Shown piece by piece: positions 1 to 8,074 of a stretch of DNA of 18,173 bases (its first letter is position 1; the number at the start of each line of letters is the position of its first letter). The position numbers and the translations under genes are program-made. The notes below the pieces were generated by a model. The model saw only the letters and a list, made by a program, of their open reading frames with translations, had not been told where the DNA came from and did not search any database. The stretch covers positions 1 through 18,173 of the forward strand of contig DWVE01000047.1 of assembly GCA_019120375.1 (NCBI GenBank), written 5' to 3'. This DNA comes from Allofournierella_A excrementavium (lineage in GTDB: Bacteria; Bacillota; Clostridia; Oscillospirales; Ruminococcaceae).

Positions 1-242
1 TGTTCCAGATCGTGGACGACGTGCTGGACGTGACCAGCACCAGCGAGGAACTGGGCAAACCCGTCGGCAGCGACGCCGAGAACAACAAGACCACCTTTGC
101 CACTCTTTACGGTCCTGAAGGGGCCATGGAACTGGCGCAAAAGATCAATGCGGAGGCCTGCGGCCGGCTGAGCCGGGCGTATGGTGAACGATCGGAGTTT
201 TTGACCGCACTGGCCGAGAACCTTCTTTGCCGGCGCACCTGA
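1..242 (+). CDS. ispA: Polyprenyl (farnesyl/geranylgeranyl) diphosphate synthase, C-terminal fragment
   Basis: Only the last ~79 codons are present; the reading frame enters at position 3 and stops with TGA at 240-242. The fragment begins FQIVDDVLD, the second aspartate-rich motif of trans-isoprenyl diphosphate synthases, which binds the Mg-pyrophosphate of the allylic substrate. It continues with GKPVGSDAENNKTT, matching the usual GK-G-D---K-T segment that follows this motif. The enzyme condenses isopentenyl diphosphate with an allylic diphosphate, normally giving C15 or C20 products. Its position two genes before dxs is the common clostridial order, so it was probably preceded by xseA/xseB outside the window. 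Chain length cannot be judged because the first Asp-rich motif is missing. The symbol is by context. Confidence 0.9.
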   Translation, partial: FQIVDDVLDVTSTSEELGKPVGSDAENNKTTFATLYGPEGAMELAQKINAEACGRLSRAYGERSEFLTALAENLLCRRT

Positions 243-257
243 AAGGGAGTATCGCTT

Positions 258-725
258 TTGGAACTGTTCAAACAAGTTTACGGGTTCAACTATCTTCTGT
301 CGATCTCGCTGACCGGCTGGCTGGTGGCGCAGGTCCTCAAGACCCTGATCAACGGCCTTTTTCTGGGCAAATTCTCGCTGGAGCGGATGTGGGGCTCAGG
401 CGGCATGCCCAGCTCCCATTCCGCCACTGTCTGTTCTCTGGTGGTGGCGGCGGCCCGGCTCTACGGGCCGGATTCCGCCATCTTCGCCCTTGCGTTCATC
501 ATGGCCATCATCGTCATGTATGACGCCATGGGCGTGCGGCGGGAGACCGGCGAGCAGGCGAAGATCCTGAACCGGATGCTCACCGACTGGATGGAGGCCG
601 AAAGTGCCAACAGCCCCTTCCTGGGCGACAAGAAGCTCAAGGAGATGGTGGGCCACACCCCCTTCGAGGTGCTGGGAGGCGCCATCGTAGGCGTGGCCGT
701 TGGCTGGCTCATCCCCATCATTTGA
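258..725 (+). CDS. Divergent PAP2-family (DUF212, YuiD-like) membrane protein
   Basis: This is a 155-residue protein starting with TTG, 7 nt after an AAAGGGAG ribosome binding site that begins just past the ispA stop. It carries the DUF212 signatures PSSHS (residues 51-55), MYDAMGVRRETGEQA (87-101) and VGHTPFEVLGG (131-141). There are hydrophobic segments at about 10-35, 57-90 and 137-155. The family is related to PAP2 acid phosphatases, whose members dephosphorylate lipids such as undecaprenyl pyrophosphate, but its own reaction is not established. Lying between ispA and dxs, it may act on isoprenoid diphosphates; that is inference from context. Length is normal for the family. Confidence 0.88.
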   Translation: MELFKQVYGFNYLLSISLTGWLVAQVLKTLINGLFLGKFSLERMWGSGGMPSSHSATVCSLVVAAARLYGPDSAIFALAFIMAIIVMYDAMGVRRETGEQAKILNRMLTDWMEAESANSPFLGDKKLKEMVGHTPFEVLGGAIVGVAVGWLIPII

Positions 726-741
726 AGAAAGGGCGGGTGAC

Positions 742-2622
742 ATGGGTTACCCTTTGTTGCAGCAGGTCAATGACCCGCAGCAGCTCAAAGCGCTGCCGGC
801 CGACCGCTTGGAGCCGTTGTGCGAAGAAATACGGCAATTTTTGATCGAAAACGTCTCAAAAACAGGAGGACATCTGTCCTCAAACCTTGGCACCATCGAA
901 CTCACTGTGGCCCTGCACCGGGCATTCAGCACCCCGCAGGACAAGTTCGTCTTTGATGTGGGCCACCAGTGCTACACCCACAAGATCCTCACCGGGCGGC
1001 GGGAGCAGTTCGGCGGGCTTCGGCAGCTTGGGGGCATCTCCGGCTTCCCGAACCCGCGGGAGAGCGTTCATGACGCCTTTGTGACCGGCCATGGCAACAC
1101 CGCCATCTCGGTGGCCATCGGCATGGCTCAGGCCAAGAAGATCAAGGGCGAACCGGGCAAGGTCATCGCTCTGGTGGGCGACGGCGCTTTCACCGGCGGC
1201 ATGGTGTATGAGGGCATGAACAACATCGACACCCTCAACAACCTGATCGTCATTCTGAACGACAACAAGATGTCCATTTCCAAAAACGTGGGCTCTCTGG
1301 CGCGCTACCTCACCCAGCTGCGCACCAACCCCGAATACTCCAAGGCGAAGGCCAATCTGGAAAGCGTCCTCGGCGCCATCCCCGGTGTTGGCGCGCCGGT
1401 GGTGCGGGTGCTGCAGGCCGGCAAGGCGCTGCTGCGGCGTGGCATCTACCACTCCACCATGTTCGAAGAAATGGGCTTTCAGTATCTCGGCCCGGTGGAC
1501 GGGCACGACGTTCTGCGTCTGAGCGAGCTGTTCACCAACCTGCAGACCCAGTACGCCCCCGTGTTCATCCATGCCATCACTGTAAAGGGGAAAGGCTTTA
1601 AGCCCGCGGAGGAAAACCCCGGCGAGTTCCACGGCGTTTCTTCCTTTGACCCGGCTCACATCACCGACCCGGACGTGGCGCCGGACGCCTCCTTCTCCAC
1701 CCAGTTCGGCAACGATCTGGTGGAGCTTGCCAAAACGCGGCCGAACATCTGCGCCATCACCGCGGCCATGAAGTACGGCACAGGGCTGCAGTTCTTCTAC
1801 CGCCGCTTCCCCGAACGCTTCTTTGACGTGGGCATGGCGGAACAGCACGCTGTCACTTTCGCGGCGGGGCTGGCCAGCCAGGGCATGCTGCCGGTGGTGG
1901 CCATCTATTCCACCTTCCTGCAGCGCTCCTACGATCAGCTCATCCACGATGTGAAGCTGATGAACAACAACGTGGTGCTGGCCATCGACCGGGCGGGCCT
2001 TGTTCCCGGCGACGGCGAGACCCACCAGGGCATCTACGACACCGCGTTTTTGAGCCAGATCGGCATCCCGGTGTACGCCCCCTGCAACTACGCGGAGCTG
2101 GACCACTGGCTCACCTTTGTGATGGACAAGCTCAGCGGCCCCCGGGCCATCCGCTACCCCCGGGGCGGTCAGAGCCCCACGCTGGAGGCACTGGGCTGCA
2201 CCGGTAGCGCCTTTGACTGCTGTCTTTCCTCCCCGGAGGCTTCCGTCGTGCTGGTAAGCTACGGCAGCATGACCGAAGAAGTGCTGGCGGCGGCGGAACA
2301 GTTGCGCCAGCAGGGCGTGAACGCCGACGTGTACAAGCTGGTGCAGCTTTATCCGCTGCCCGAAGGCCTGTGCGAGGCGCTGCTGCGCTATCCTATCGTC
2401 CTCTTTGCCGAGGACAGCATTGCGGCCGGCGGCATCGGCGAGCACCTTGCCCGCCGTCTGGCGGCTCAGAACTACCAGGGCCGTTACATCCACAAGGGCA
2501 TTTCGTCCCGTCAATCACTTCCGCACGCCACGGTGCCTCAGATCCGGAACGTTCTGGGTCTGGACGGTGCCAGCCTGGCGGCGCTCGTATGCGAGGAGCA
2601 GCACATTGAAGATCCGTCTTGA
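742..2622 (+). CDS. dxs: 1-deoxy-D-xylulose-5-phosphate synthase
   Basis: This thiamine-diphosphate enzyme joins pyruvate and glyceraldehyde 3-phosphate to make DXP, the first step of the MEP isoprenoid pathway. It has 626 residues, the usual length. Visible features are GGH near residue 43 and DVGHQ (72-76), the TPP motif GDG (146-148) to NDN (173-175), the pyrimidine-domain segment FDVGMAEQHAVT with catalytic Glu367, and DRAGLVPGDGETHQG (416-430). The C-terminal transketolase domain follows to the end. The ATG at 742 is preferred because AAAGGGCGG lies just upstream and the protein then starts at the family's usual place. The frame is open further up to 700, but that would overlap the DUF212 gene and lacks a ribosome binding site. 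The 3' end overlaps the next gene by 17 nt, suggesting translational coupling. Confidence 0.98.
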   Translation: MGYPLLQQVNDPQQLKALPADRLEPLCEEIRQFLIENVSKTGGHLSSNLGTIELTVALHRAFSTPQDKFVFDVGHQCYTHKILTGRREQFGGLRQLGGISGFPNPRESVHDAFVTGHGNTAISVAIGMAQAKKIKGEPGKVIALVGDGAFTGGMVYEGMNNIDTLNNLIVILNDNKMSISKNVGSLARYLTQLRTNPEYSKAKANLESVLGAIPGVGAPVVRVLQAGKALLRRGIYHSTMFEEMGFQYLGPVDGHDVLRLSELFTNLQTQYAPVFIHAITVKGKGFKPAEENPGEFHGVSSFDPAHITDPDVAPDASFSTQFGNDLVELAKTRPNICAITAAMKYGTGLQFFYRRFPERFFDVGMAEQHAVTFAAGLASQGMLPVVAIYSTFLQRSYDQLIHDVKLMNNNVVLAIDRAGLVPGDGETHQGIYDTAFLSQIGIPVYAPCNYAELDHWLTFVMDKLSGPRAIRYPRGGQSPTLEALGCTGSAFDCCLSSPEASVVLVSYGSMTEEVLAAAEQLRQQGVNADVYKLVQLYPLPEGLCEALLRYPIVLFAEDSIAAGGIGEHLARRLAAQNYQGRYIHKGISSRQSLPHATVPQIRNVLGLDGASLAALVCEEQHIEDPS

Positions 2623-3403
2623 TCAATATCTTTGCCAAAACGGCCTTGTGCCCAGCCGGGAGCGTGCCAAGGCCCTCATCATGGCCGGCGTCGTGTTCGT
2701 GGACCAGCAAAAAGCGGACAAGGCCGGCATGATGATCGCCGAGACCGCCCAGGTGGAGGTGCGCGGCCATGACATCGGCTATGTGAGCCGCGGCGGCCTC
2801 AAGCTGGAAAAGGCAATGAAGGCGTTTCCGCTCACCCCCGAAGGGAAGGTGTGCATGGACATCGGCGCCTCCACCGGCGGCTTCACCGACTGCATGCTGC
2901 AAAACGGAGCAGTCAAGGTCTACGCGGTGGATGTGGGCTACGGCCAGCTGGCCTGGAAGCTGCGCACCGACGAGCGCGTGGTGAACATGGAGCGCACCAA
3001 CATCCGCAACGTCACGCCGGATATGCTGGCCGAGCCGGTGGAGTTCTTCAGCGTGGACGTCTCTTTCATCTCCCTCAAACACATCTTTCCCGTGGCCCAG
3101 GCCGTCACCGCGCCCGGCGCGGCCGGGGTCTGCCTTGTGAAACCCCAGTTTGAAGCAGGCCGGGAAAAGGTGGGCAAAAAGGGCGTCGTGCGGGAGGCTG
3201 AGACCCATCGGGAGGTCATCCTGCAGGCGGCGGAATACGCCGTGCAGAACGGTTTTTCCGTCAGCGGGCTGGAATATTCGCCCATCAAGGGCCCCGAAGG
3301 GAACATCGAATTCCTGATGTTCGTGGAGAAGAGCGACGAGCCCGCGCCTCTGGACCCGGCGCTGGCCGACGCGGTGGTGGCTGCTGCCCACGCCGCACTG
3401 TGA
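2606..3403 (+). CDS. tlyA: TlyA/YqxC-family rRNA 2'-O-methyltransferase (S4 + FtsJ-like domains)
   Basis: A 265-residue protein with an N-terminal S4 RNA-binding domain (about 1-60, RLDQYLCQNGLVPSRERAKA) and a Rossmann methyltransferase domain. SAM-binding motif I is DIGASTGGFTDCML (85-98), followed by acidic DVG (109-111), SVDVSFISL (149-157), LVKPQFE (177-183) and the family's GPEGNIEFL (229-237). TlyA of mycobacteria 2'-O-methylates 16S and 23S rRNA and some homologues are called hemolysins; the rRNA role is the better supported one. I chose the TTG at 2606 because AGGAG lies 8-12 nt upstream, inside the end of dxs, and the S4 domain starts right there. The gene sits in the classic dxs-tlyA-nadK-argR-recN order. 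Confidence 0.93.
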   Translation: MKIRLDQYLCQNGLVPSRERAKALIMAGVVFVDQQKADKAGMMIAETAQVEVRGHDIGYVSRGGLKLEKAMKAFPLTPEGKVCMDIGASTGGFTDCMLQNGAVKVYAVDVGYGQLAWKLRTDERVVNMERTNIRNVTPDMLAEPVEFFSVDVSFISLKHIFPVAQAVTAPGAAGVCLVKPQFEAGREKVGKKGVVREAETHREVILQAAEYAVQNGFSVSGLEYSPIKGPEGNIEFLMFVEKSDEPAPLDPALADAVVAAAHAAL

Positions 3404-3426
3404 CGCAAAAAAGGGGAGTGCCGTCC

Positions 3427-4266
3427 ATGACGATCTGCCTGACCGGCTACAACAAACCCGAGGCCGCCGGTGTCCTTCTGCAGGCCGCCCAGCTGCTGTT
3501 GGCGGAGGGCGCACGGGTGGTCCTTGCCGCCGAGGACGGCTTTATGCCGCCCGACGGGGCAGTCTGCCTGCCCGGCGCGCAGGCGCTGACTCAGGCCGAC
3601 GCGGTGGTGACGGTGGGCGGCGACGGAACCATGCTCCACGCGGCAAAGGAATGCGCCCGCCACGGGCTGCCCGTGTTGGGCATCAACCTGGGACGCACCG
3701 GCTTTCTGGCCACCTGCGAGCTGGACGAGATGGAGCAAAAGCTGCACAAGCTGGCGGCAGGGGAGTTTTCGGTGGAGCACCGGGCTCTTTTGCAGGCGGA
3801 GTGCACCGGTGCCGACGGACCGCTGATCGCCCTCAACGACCTGGTCGTGTACAGCGGGCACCGGCGGCAGACCGTCGATCTGGACATCCTTTGCGACGGC
3901 CTGCCTGTGAGCAACTGCCGTGGCGACGGAGTGATCCTTGCCACCCCCACCGGCTCCACGGCCTATTCGCTTTCCGCAGGAGGGCCCATCCTGGACGCCC
4001 GCATCCGCGGCCTTGTGGTCACCAGCATCTGTGCCCACAGCCTGCAGCGCCCGGCCATTGTTTTCGCGGCCGACCGGCGCATCACCGTGCGCCCGGGCGC
4101 GGACCAGCGCGGCCCCATCCTCATCAGCTCTGACGGCGAGCGGGAGATAGAGCTTCCCGCGGGCGGAGAACTGCGGGCAGGGCTTTCTGAAAAATCTGTA
4201 AAGCTGATAACCTTTAATGGCACAGACCAGTTCGATGCCATCGATAAAAAACTTCGCGGCAGGTGA
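3427..4266 (+). CDS. nadK: NAD kinase (ATP/polyphosphate-dependent NAD+ kinase)
   Basis: It phosphorylates NAD+ to NADP+. The 279-residue protein carries the diagnostic GGDGT loop (residues 64-68), NLGRTGFL (87-94), the short N-[E/D] motif as ND (137-138) and the glycine-rich TPTGSTAYSLSAGGPI segment (173-188). The ATG at 3427 is preceded by AAAAGGGGAG with an 8-nt spacer. An in-frame GTG at 3400 overlaps the tlyA stop but has no ribosome binding site, so I rejected it. The N-terminal part is shorter and less conserved than in the Bacillus enzyme, which is common in Clostridia. The gene ends 5 nt before argR, and its last codons form the argR ribosome binding site. Confidence 0.95.
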   Translation: MTICLTGYNKPEAAGVLLQAAQLLLAEGARVVLAAEDGFMPPDGAVCLPGAQALTQADAVVTVGGDGTMLHAAKECARHGLPVLGINLGRTGFLATCELDEMEQKLHKLAAGEFSVEHRALLQAECTGADGPLIALNDLVVYSGHRRQTVDLDILCDGLPVSNCRGDGVILATPTGSTAYSLSAGGPILDARIRGLVVTSICAHSLQRPAIVFAADRRITVRPGADQRGPILISSDGEREIELPAGGELRAGLSEKSVKLITFNGTDQFDAIDKKLRGR

Positions 4267-4271
4267 TTCAA

Positions 4272-4736
4272 ATGAAAAATGACCGACATGCAAAGATCCT
4301 GGAACTGATCGAGCAGTATCCCATCGACCGGCAGGAAGATCTGCTGGAGCACCTGAATGAGGCAGGTTTTTCGGTGACGCAGGCCACCGTCTCCCGGGAC
4401 ATCCGGCAGCTTCATCTTGTGAAGGCGGCGGTGGGCGGCGGCAAATACCGCTATGTGTCCAGCGCTTCCGCCAAAGGTGCCCGGCATTCCCAGGGGCGGT
4501 TCGAGACCATTTTCCGGGAATCCGTTCTCAAGGCGGACTGGGCGGGATGCACCGTCATGGTGCGCTGCTATCCCGGCATGGCCAGCGCCGCCTGCGAACT
4601 GTTCGACTCCATGCAGTGGGACTGCGATGTCATCGGCACCCTTTCGGGCGATGACACCTTCCTGGCTTTGATGCGCACTCCGGAGGCGGCCCAGGCCATT
4701 TGCGCTGAACTGCAGCAATACATCACCCGTCACTGA
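4272..4736 (+). CDS. argR: Arginine repressor ArgR/AhrC
   Basis: A 154-residue DNA-binding regulator of arginine synthesis and catabolism; the family forms hexamers with L-arginine as corepressor. The N-terminal winged helix-turn-helix includes TQATVSRDI (36-44) followed by QLHLVK. The C-terminal oligomerisation and arginine-binding domain contains GTLSGDDTFL (122-131), the family's GT-AGDDT-L motif with the two aspartates that contact arginine. The ATG at 4272 follows GGCAGGTG with about 6 nt spacing; a GTG at 4263 is in frame but overlaps nadK and is less likely. Its place between nadK and recN is conserved in Bacillota, so the location does not imply arginine genes nearby, and none are seen. 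Confidence 0.96.
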   Translation: MKNDRHAKILELIEQYPIDRQEDLLEHLNEAGFSVTQATVSRDIRQLHLVKAAVGGGKYRYVSSASAKGARHSQGRFETIFRESVLKADWAGCTVMVRCYPGMASAACELFDSMQWDCDVIGTLSGDDTFLALMRTPEAAQAICAELQQYITRH

Positions 4737-4778
4737 CCGGCCCGGCCGCGCAGAACGGAAAAGGGGGGCCGAAGGGCT

Positions 4779-6440
4779 TTGCTGAAAAATCTGAAAATCG
4801 AAAATGTTGCGGTCATCGAAAAGGCCGAAGCGGAGTTTTCGCCTGGTCTGAACGTGCTGACCGGCGAGACAGGCGCAGGCAAAAGCATCCTGATCGACTC
4901 CATCAACGCCATCCTGGGCAACCGCACCAGCCGCGACCTAGTGCGCACCGGCGCGGGCAAGGCCTGCATCTGGGCCACCTTCACCGACCTGCCCGAGGCC
5001 GTGCGCAGCCAGCTGGAACAGGCCGGCTATGAGGCAGGGGACGAGCTGCTGCTCTATCGTGAGATAAGCGCCGAAGGCAAGAGCAACTGCCGGGTCAACG
5101 GCATGCCTTCCACCGCGGCCATGCTTCGGGACCTTTCCGCCGGCCTCATCAACATCCACGGCCAGCACGACAACCAGAACCTGACCAATCCCTCCCGCCA
5201 TCTGGCGCTGCTGGACCTGTATGCGCAGAACGAGAAGGAATACGCCGCATACCGGCAGGTCTACCGTCAGCTGATCGCCGTCAAGCGGCAGGCAGACGCT
5301 CTGCAGATGGACGAAGAGGAGAAGCAGCGCCGGCTGGAACTGCTTCGTTTCCAGGTGGACGAGATCGAGTCTGCCGCGCTGCAGCCGGAAGAGGAAGAGC
5401 AGCTGACCGCCCGCCGGCAGGTGCTCAGCCACGCCCAGACCATTCTGGAACAGGTGAGCGCCGCCCACAACGCCCTTGCAGGGGGCGATGACTTTGGCGG
5501 AGCCGCCGACCTTCTGGGCGACGCGGCCGGGCAGCTGGAAGGAGCCGCCCAGCTGGATGAATCGCTGCAAAACGCCTGTGAGCGGCTGAACGACCTTTAC
5601 TATACCGCCCGGGAGCTGGCCACCGACCTGGCCGACCGGCTGGAAAGCTACGGCATGGACCCTGCCGAACTGGACCGGGTGGAGACCCGTCTGGACGAAA
5701 TTTACCGTCTCAAGCAGAAATACGGCGGCTCGGTGGAGAAAATCCTGGAGCACGGGCAGGCAGCCCGGGAGGAACTGGAAAGCATCGAGCAGTCGGACGA
5801 GACCCTGGCCAAGCTGAATGCCGAAAAACAGGCGCTCTACCGTCAGGCCAAGGAAAAGGCGGAAGCCCTCACTCAGACTCGCCTGAACGCGTTCAACGAC
5901 CTGGAAAAGAAGCTGGTGGAGGCCTGCACCTTCCTGAACATGCCGGGCGTGCGCTTTGCGCTGCAGCACAGCCGCGGGCCGCTGGCCGGGGCAGGGCAGG
6001 ACACGCTGGAGTTCTACATCTCCCCGAACCCCGGCGAAACGCCGAAGCCTCTGGCCAAGATCGCCAGCGGCGGCGAGCTCAGCCGCATCATGCTGGCGCT
6101 CAAGAGCGCGCTGGCGGAAAAGGACGCCATCCACACCGTCATTTACGACGAGATCGACACCGGCGTGTCCGGCTCGGCGGCGGGGCGCATCGGCCAGATG
6201 CTCAAACAAACCTCTGCGGGCCGGCAGGTCATCTGCATCACCCACACCGCCCAGATCGCGGCACTGGCGGACCGGCACCTGCTCATCCAGAAGAACGTGG
6301 AAGGCGAGCGCACCTTCACCAAGCTTTATCCGCTGGACGGCGACGGCCGGGTGCGGGAACTGGCCCGCATCATCTCCGGCGACCAGATCACGCCCATCGC
6401 CCTGGCCAACGCCCGGGAAATGCTTGGACTGGCCCCTTGA
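4779..6440 (+). CDS. recN: DNA repair protein RecN (SMC-like ATPase)
   Basis: RecN is an SMC-like ATPase that gathers at double-strand breaks and supports recombinational repair with RecA. The 553-residue protein has an N-terminal Walker A GETGAGKS (29-36), a long charged coiled-coil centre (about 160-380, rich in Glu/Gln/Leu/Arg), the ABC-type signature ASGGELSR (429-436) and Walker B VIYDEIDTG (454-462). HGQHDNQNL near residue 125 is also typical. The TTG at 4779 is used as start because AAGGGGGG lies 10 nt upstream and the next codons give LKNLKIENVAVI, the standard RecN N-terminus. No terminator follows; the stop codon is inside the -35 box of the tyrS promoter, so operon readthrough would enter the T-box leader. 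Confidence 0.96.
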   Translation: MLKNLKIENVAVIEKAEAEFSPGLNVLTGETGAGKSILIDSINAILGNRTSRDLVRTGAGKACIWATFTDLPEAVRSQLEQAGYEAGDELLLYREISAEGKSNCRVNGMPSTAAMLRDLSAGLINIHGQHDNQNLTNPSRHLALLDLYAQNEKEYAAYRQVYRQLIAVKRQADALQMDEEEKQRRLELLRFQVDEIESAALQPEEEEQLTARRQVLSHAQTILEQVSAAHNALAGGDDFGGAADLLGDAAGQLEGAAQLDESLQNACERLNDLYYTARELATDLADRLESYGMDPAELDRVETRLDEIYRLKQKYGGSVEKILEHGQAAREELESIEQSDETLAKLNAEKQALYRQAKEKAEALTQTRLNAFNDLEKKLVEACTFLNMPGVRFALQHSRGPLAGAGQDTLEFYISPNPGETPKPLAKIASGGELSRIMLALKSALAEKDAIHTVIYDEIDTGVSGSAAGRIGQMLKQTSAGRQVICITHTAQIAALADRHLLIQKNVEGERTFTKLYPLDGDGRVRELARIISGDQITPIALANAREMLGLAP

Positions 6441-6465
6441 CAAAGGGAAAAGGCACAGGTATACT
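6437..6465 (+). promoter_or_regulatory. sigma-A-type promoter for the tyrS T-box transcript
   Basis: TTGACA at 6437-6442 and TATACT at 6460-6465 are separated by exactly 17 nt, a near-consensus housekeeping promoter. The -35 box contains the recN stop codon. The expected start is near 6472, just before the T-box stem I. A perfect 14-bp palindrome (ATACTGTACAGTAT, 6461-6474) covers the -10 and the expected start. Confidence 0.8.
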
Positions 6466-6474
6466 GTACAGTAT

Positions 6475-6751
6475 CAAATGCGAAGAAGGGAACCAGTACC
6501 CCTTGAAAGCGCGGCACAGAGAAGCCCTGGTTTGGTGAAAAGGGAAGCGTGCGCAAGGGCGAATACATCCCGGAGCAGCAGGCTGAACAGCGCGTTTTGC
6601 GCCCGGTAGGCCGCGCCGTGGTGCGCACGTTACAGCGCAAGGGTGTCTATTGTGCACCCGCCGAGGCCGTCTTTCGCGAGGAGGGCGGCGAACAGAGGTG
6701 GTACCGCGAAGTTTCGCCCTCTGCCAATTCATTTTGGCAGAGGGCTTTTTT
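6475..6751 (+). promoter_or_regulatory. T-box riboswitch, tyrosine-specific, upstream of tyrS
   Basis: This leader senses uncharged tRNA-Tyr and controls a terminator before tyrS. The T-box sequence AGGTGGTACCGCG is at 6696-6708, and its bulge UGGU (6699-6702) can pair with ACCA, the acceptor end of a tRNA with discriminator A, as in tRNA-Tyr. Stem I is visible: GGGA (6488-6491) pairs with TCCC (6568-6571), and CCCTTG (6500-6505) with CAAGGG (6554-6559). These enclose a specifier loop with the AGUA loop-E motif (6495-6498) and specifier UAC (6564-6566) followed by A. An AGAGA-GCCC segment and a GGTGAAA loop mark the distal arm. An antiterminator helix GGCGAA (6687-6692)/TTCGCC (6713-6718) excludes the terminator arm starting at 6716. 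The 5' boundary is approximate. Confidence 0.95.
6716..6751 (+). terminator. Conditional intrinsic terminator of the tyrS T-box
   Basis: A 12-bp perfect stem, GCCCTCTGCCAA (6716-6727) with TTGGCAGAGGGC (6734-6745), has a 6-nt loop and is followed by six T. Its 5' arm overlaps the 3' arm of the proposed antiterminator (6713-6718), so the two structures cannot coexist, as expected for a T-box. Confidence 0.92.
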
Positions 6752-6790
6752 ATGCCCTTTGCCCGCAAACCAAAGGAGGAAACAGAAAGC

Positions 6791-8011
6791 ATGACCATTT
6801 ACGACGAGCTGGTCGCCCGCGGGCTTATCGCCCAGGTGACCGATGAGGAAGAGATCAAGGACCTCATCAACAACGGCAAAGCCACCTTCTACATTGGCTT
6901 CGACCCCACGGCGGACTCTCTGCATGTGGGCCACTTCATGGCCCTGATGCTCATGCGCCGGCTGCAGAAGGCGGGCAACCGCCCCATCGCCCTGATCGGC
7001 GGCGGCACCGGCATGGTGGGCGACCCCAGCGGCCGCACCGACATGCGCACCATGATGACCGTGGAGACCATCCAGCACAACTGCGAGTGCTTCAAAAAGC
7101 AGATGAGCAAGTTCATCGACTTTTCCGAGGGCAAGGCTCTGATGCTGAACAACGCCGACTGGCTGATGAAGCTGAACTACATCGAGCTGCTGCGCGAAGT
7201 GGGCGCCTGCTTCTCGGTGAACAACATGCTCCGGGCCGAGTGCTACAAGCAGCGGATGGAAAAGGGTCTGTCTTTCCTGGAGTTCAACTACATGATCATG
7301 CAGTCCTACGACTTCTATCACATGTTCCAGACCGTGGGCTGCAACCTGCAGTGCGGCGGCGACGACCAGTGGTCCAACATGCTGGGCGGCACCGAGCTCA
7401 TCCGCCGCAAGCTGGGCAAGGACGCCTACGCCATGACCATCACCCTGCTGCTCACCAGCGAGGGCAAGAAGATGGGCAAGACCCAGAAGGGCGCTGTCTG
7501 GCTCGACCCGGAAAAGACTTCCCCCTACGAGTTCTACCAGTACTGGCGCAACGTGGACGACGCCGACGTGCTGAAATGCCTGCGGATGCTCACCGACCTG
7601 CCTCTGGAGCAGATCGACGAGATGGATCATTGGCAGGGCGGCGAGCTGAACAAAGCCAAGGAGATCCTGGCCTTCGAGCTCACCAAGCTGGTCCACAGCG
7701 AAGAGGAGGCCTGCAAGGCCCAGGAGACCGCCCGCGGCCTGTTCAGCGGCTCCGCGGACGCGGCCAACATGCCCTCCACCACCCTCACCGCCGACCAGCT
7801 CACCGACGGCAAGATCGGCATTCTGGACATGATGCTGGCCGCGAAACTGGTTCCCAGCAAGCGGGAGGCCCGCCAGCTCATCCAGCAGGGCGGCGTTCTG
7901 CTGGACGGCGAGAAAGTGACCGACCCCACCATGACCGTGAGCGCCGAGGCTCTGGCCGCCGGCGTGGTCATCAAGAAGGGCAAGAAGGTCTACCACAAGG
8001 TGCAGCTGTGA
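6791..8011 (+). CDS. tyrS: Tyrosyl-tRNA synthetase
   Basis: It charges tRNA-Tyr with tyrosine using ATP. The 406-residue class I synthetase has the HIGH motif as HVGH (45-48) in FDPTADSLHVGH, the KMSKS-type loop as KMGKT (227-231), and a C-terminal S4-like RNA-binding domain (about 340-406, KLVPSKREARQLIQQGGV). Length is normal for the TyrS family. The ATG at 6791 follows AAAGGAGGA with a 10-nt spacer. An in-frame ATG at 6752, directly after the terminator U-tract, would add 13 residues but has no ribosome binding site. The gene stands alone between its T-box and the terminator at 8024-8060. The T-box implies induction by uncharged tRNA-Tyr, so this is the regulated enzyme for the tyrosine supply. 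Confidence 0.98.
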   Translation: MTIYDELVARGLIAQVTDEEEIKDLINNGKATFYIGFDPTADSLHVGHFMALMLMRRLQKAGNRPIALIGGGTGMVGDPSGRTDMRTMMTVETIQHNCECFKKQMSKFIDFSEGKALMLNNADWLMKLNYIELLREVGACFSVNNMLRAECYKQRMEKGLSFLEFNYMIMQSYDFYHMFQTVGCNLQCGGDDQWSNMLGGTELIRRKLGKDAYAMTITLLLTSEGKKMGKTQKGAVWLDPEKTSPYEFYQYWRNVDDADVLKCLRMLTDLPLEQIDEMDHWQGGELNKAKEILAFELTKLVHSEEEACKAQETARGLFSGSADAANMPSTTLTADQLTDGKIGILDMMLAAKLVPSKREARQLIQQGGVLLDGEKVTDPTMTVSAEALAAGVVIKKGKKVYHKVQL

Positions 8012-8023
8012 TGCAATAAAACC

Positions 8024-8060
8024 AAAAGGAGCACTGTCAAAATGACAGTGCTCCTTTTTT
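8024..8060. terminator. Bidirectional intrinsic terminator between tyrS and the ACT-domain gene
   Basis: A perfect 16-bp stem, 8024-8039 with 8043-8058 (core GGAGCACTGTCA/TGACAGTGCTCC), has a 3-nt loop. A run of T closes the plus side, and the AAAA at 8024-8027 gives U residues on the minus side. It can end both convergent transcripts: tyrS from the left and the dap operon from the right. Confidence 0.92.
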
Positions 8061-8074
8061 GCTTTCAAGCCCGG

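Noticed and set aside
880..2514. Long minus-strand open frame opposite dxs
   Set aside because: It mirrors the GC-rich codon positions of dxs, has a His/Val/Gly/Leu-heavy composition and no recognisable domain; dxs is certain.
2938..4293. Long minus-strand open frame opposite tlyA and nadK
   Set aside because: It is an antisense shadow spanning two confident genes, with no domain and no credible start.
4938..6443. 501-codon minus-strand open frame opposite recN
   Set aside because: Antisense shadow; recN has all its ATPase motifs on the plus strand and no promoter serves the other strand.
6497..6499. A first UAC triplet as the T-box specifier
   Set aside because: It is part of the AGUA loop-E motif on the 5' side of stem I; the specifier is on the 3' side, where UAC-A occurs at 6564-6567 in a context like other T-boxes.
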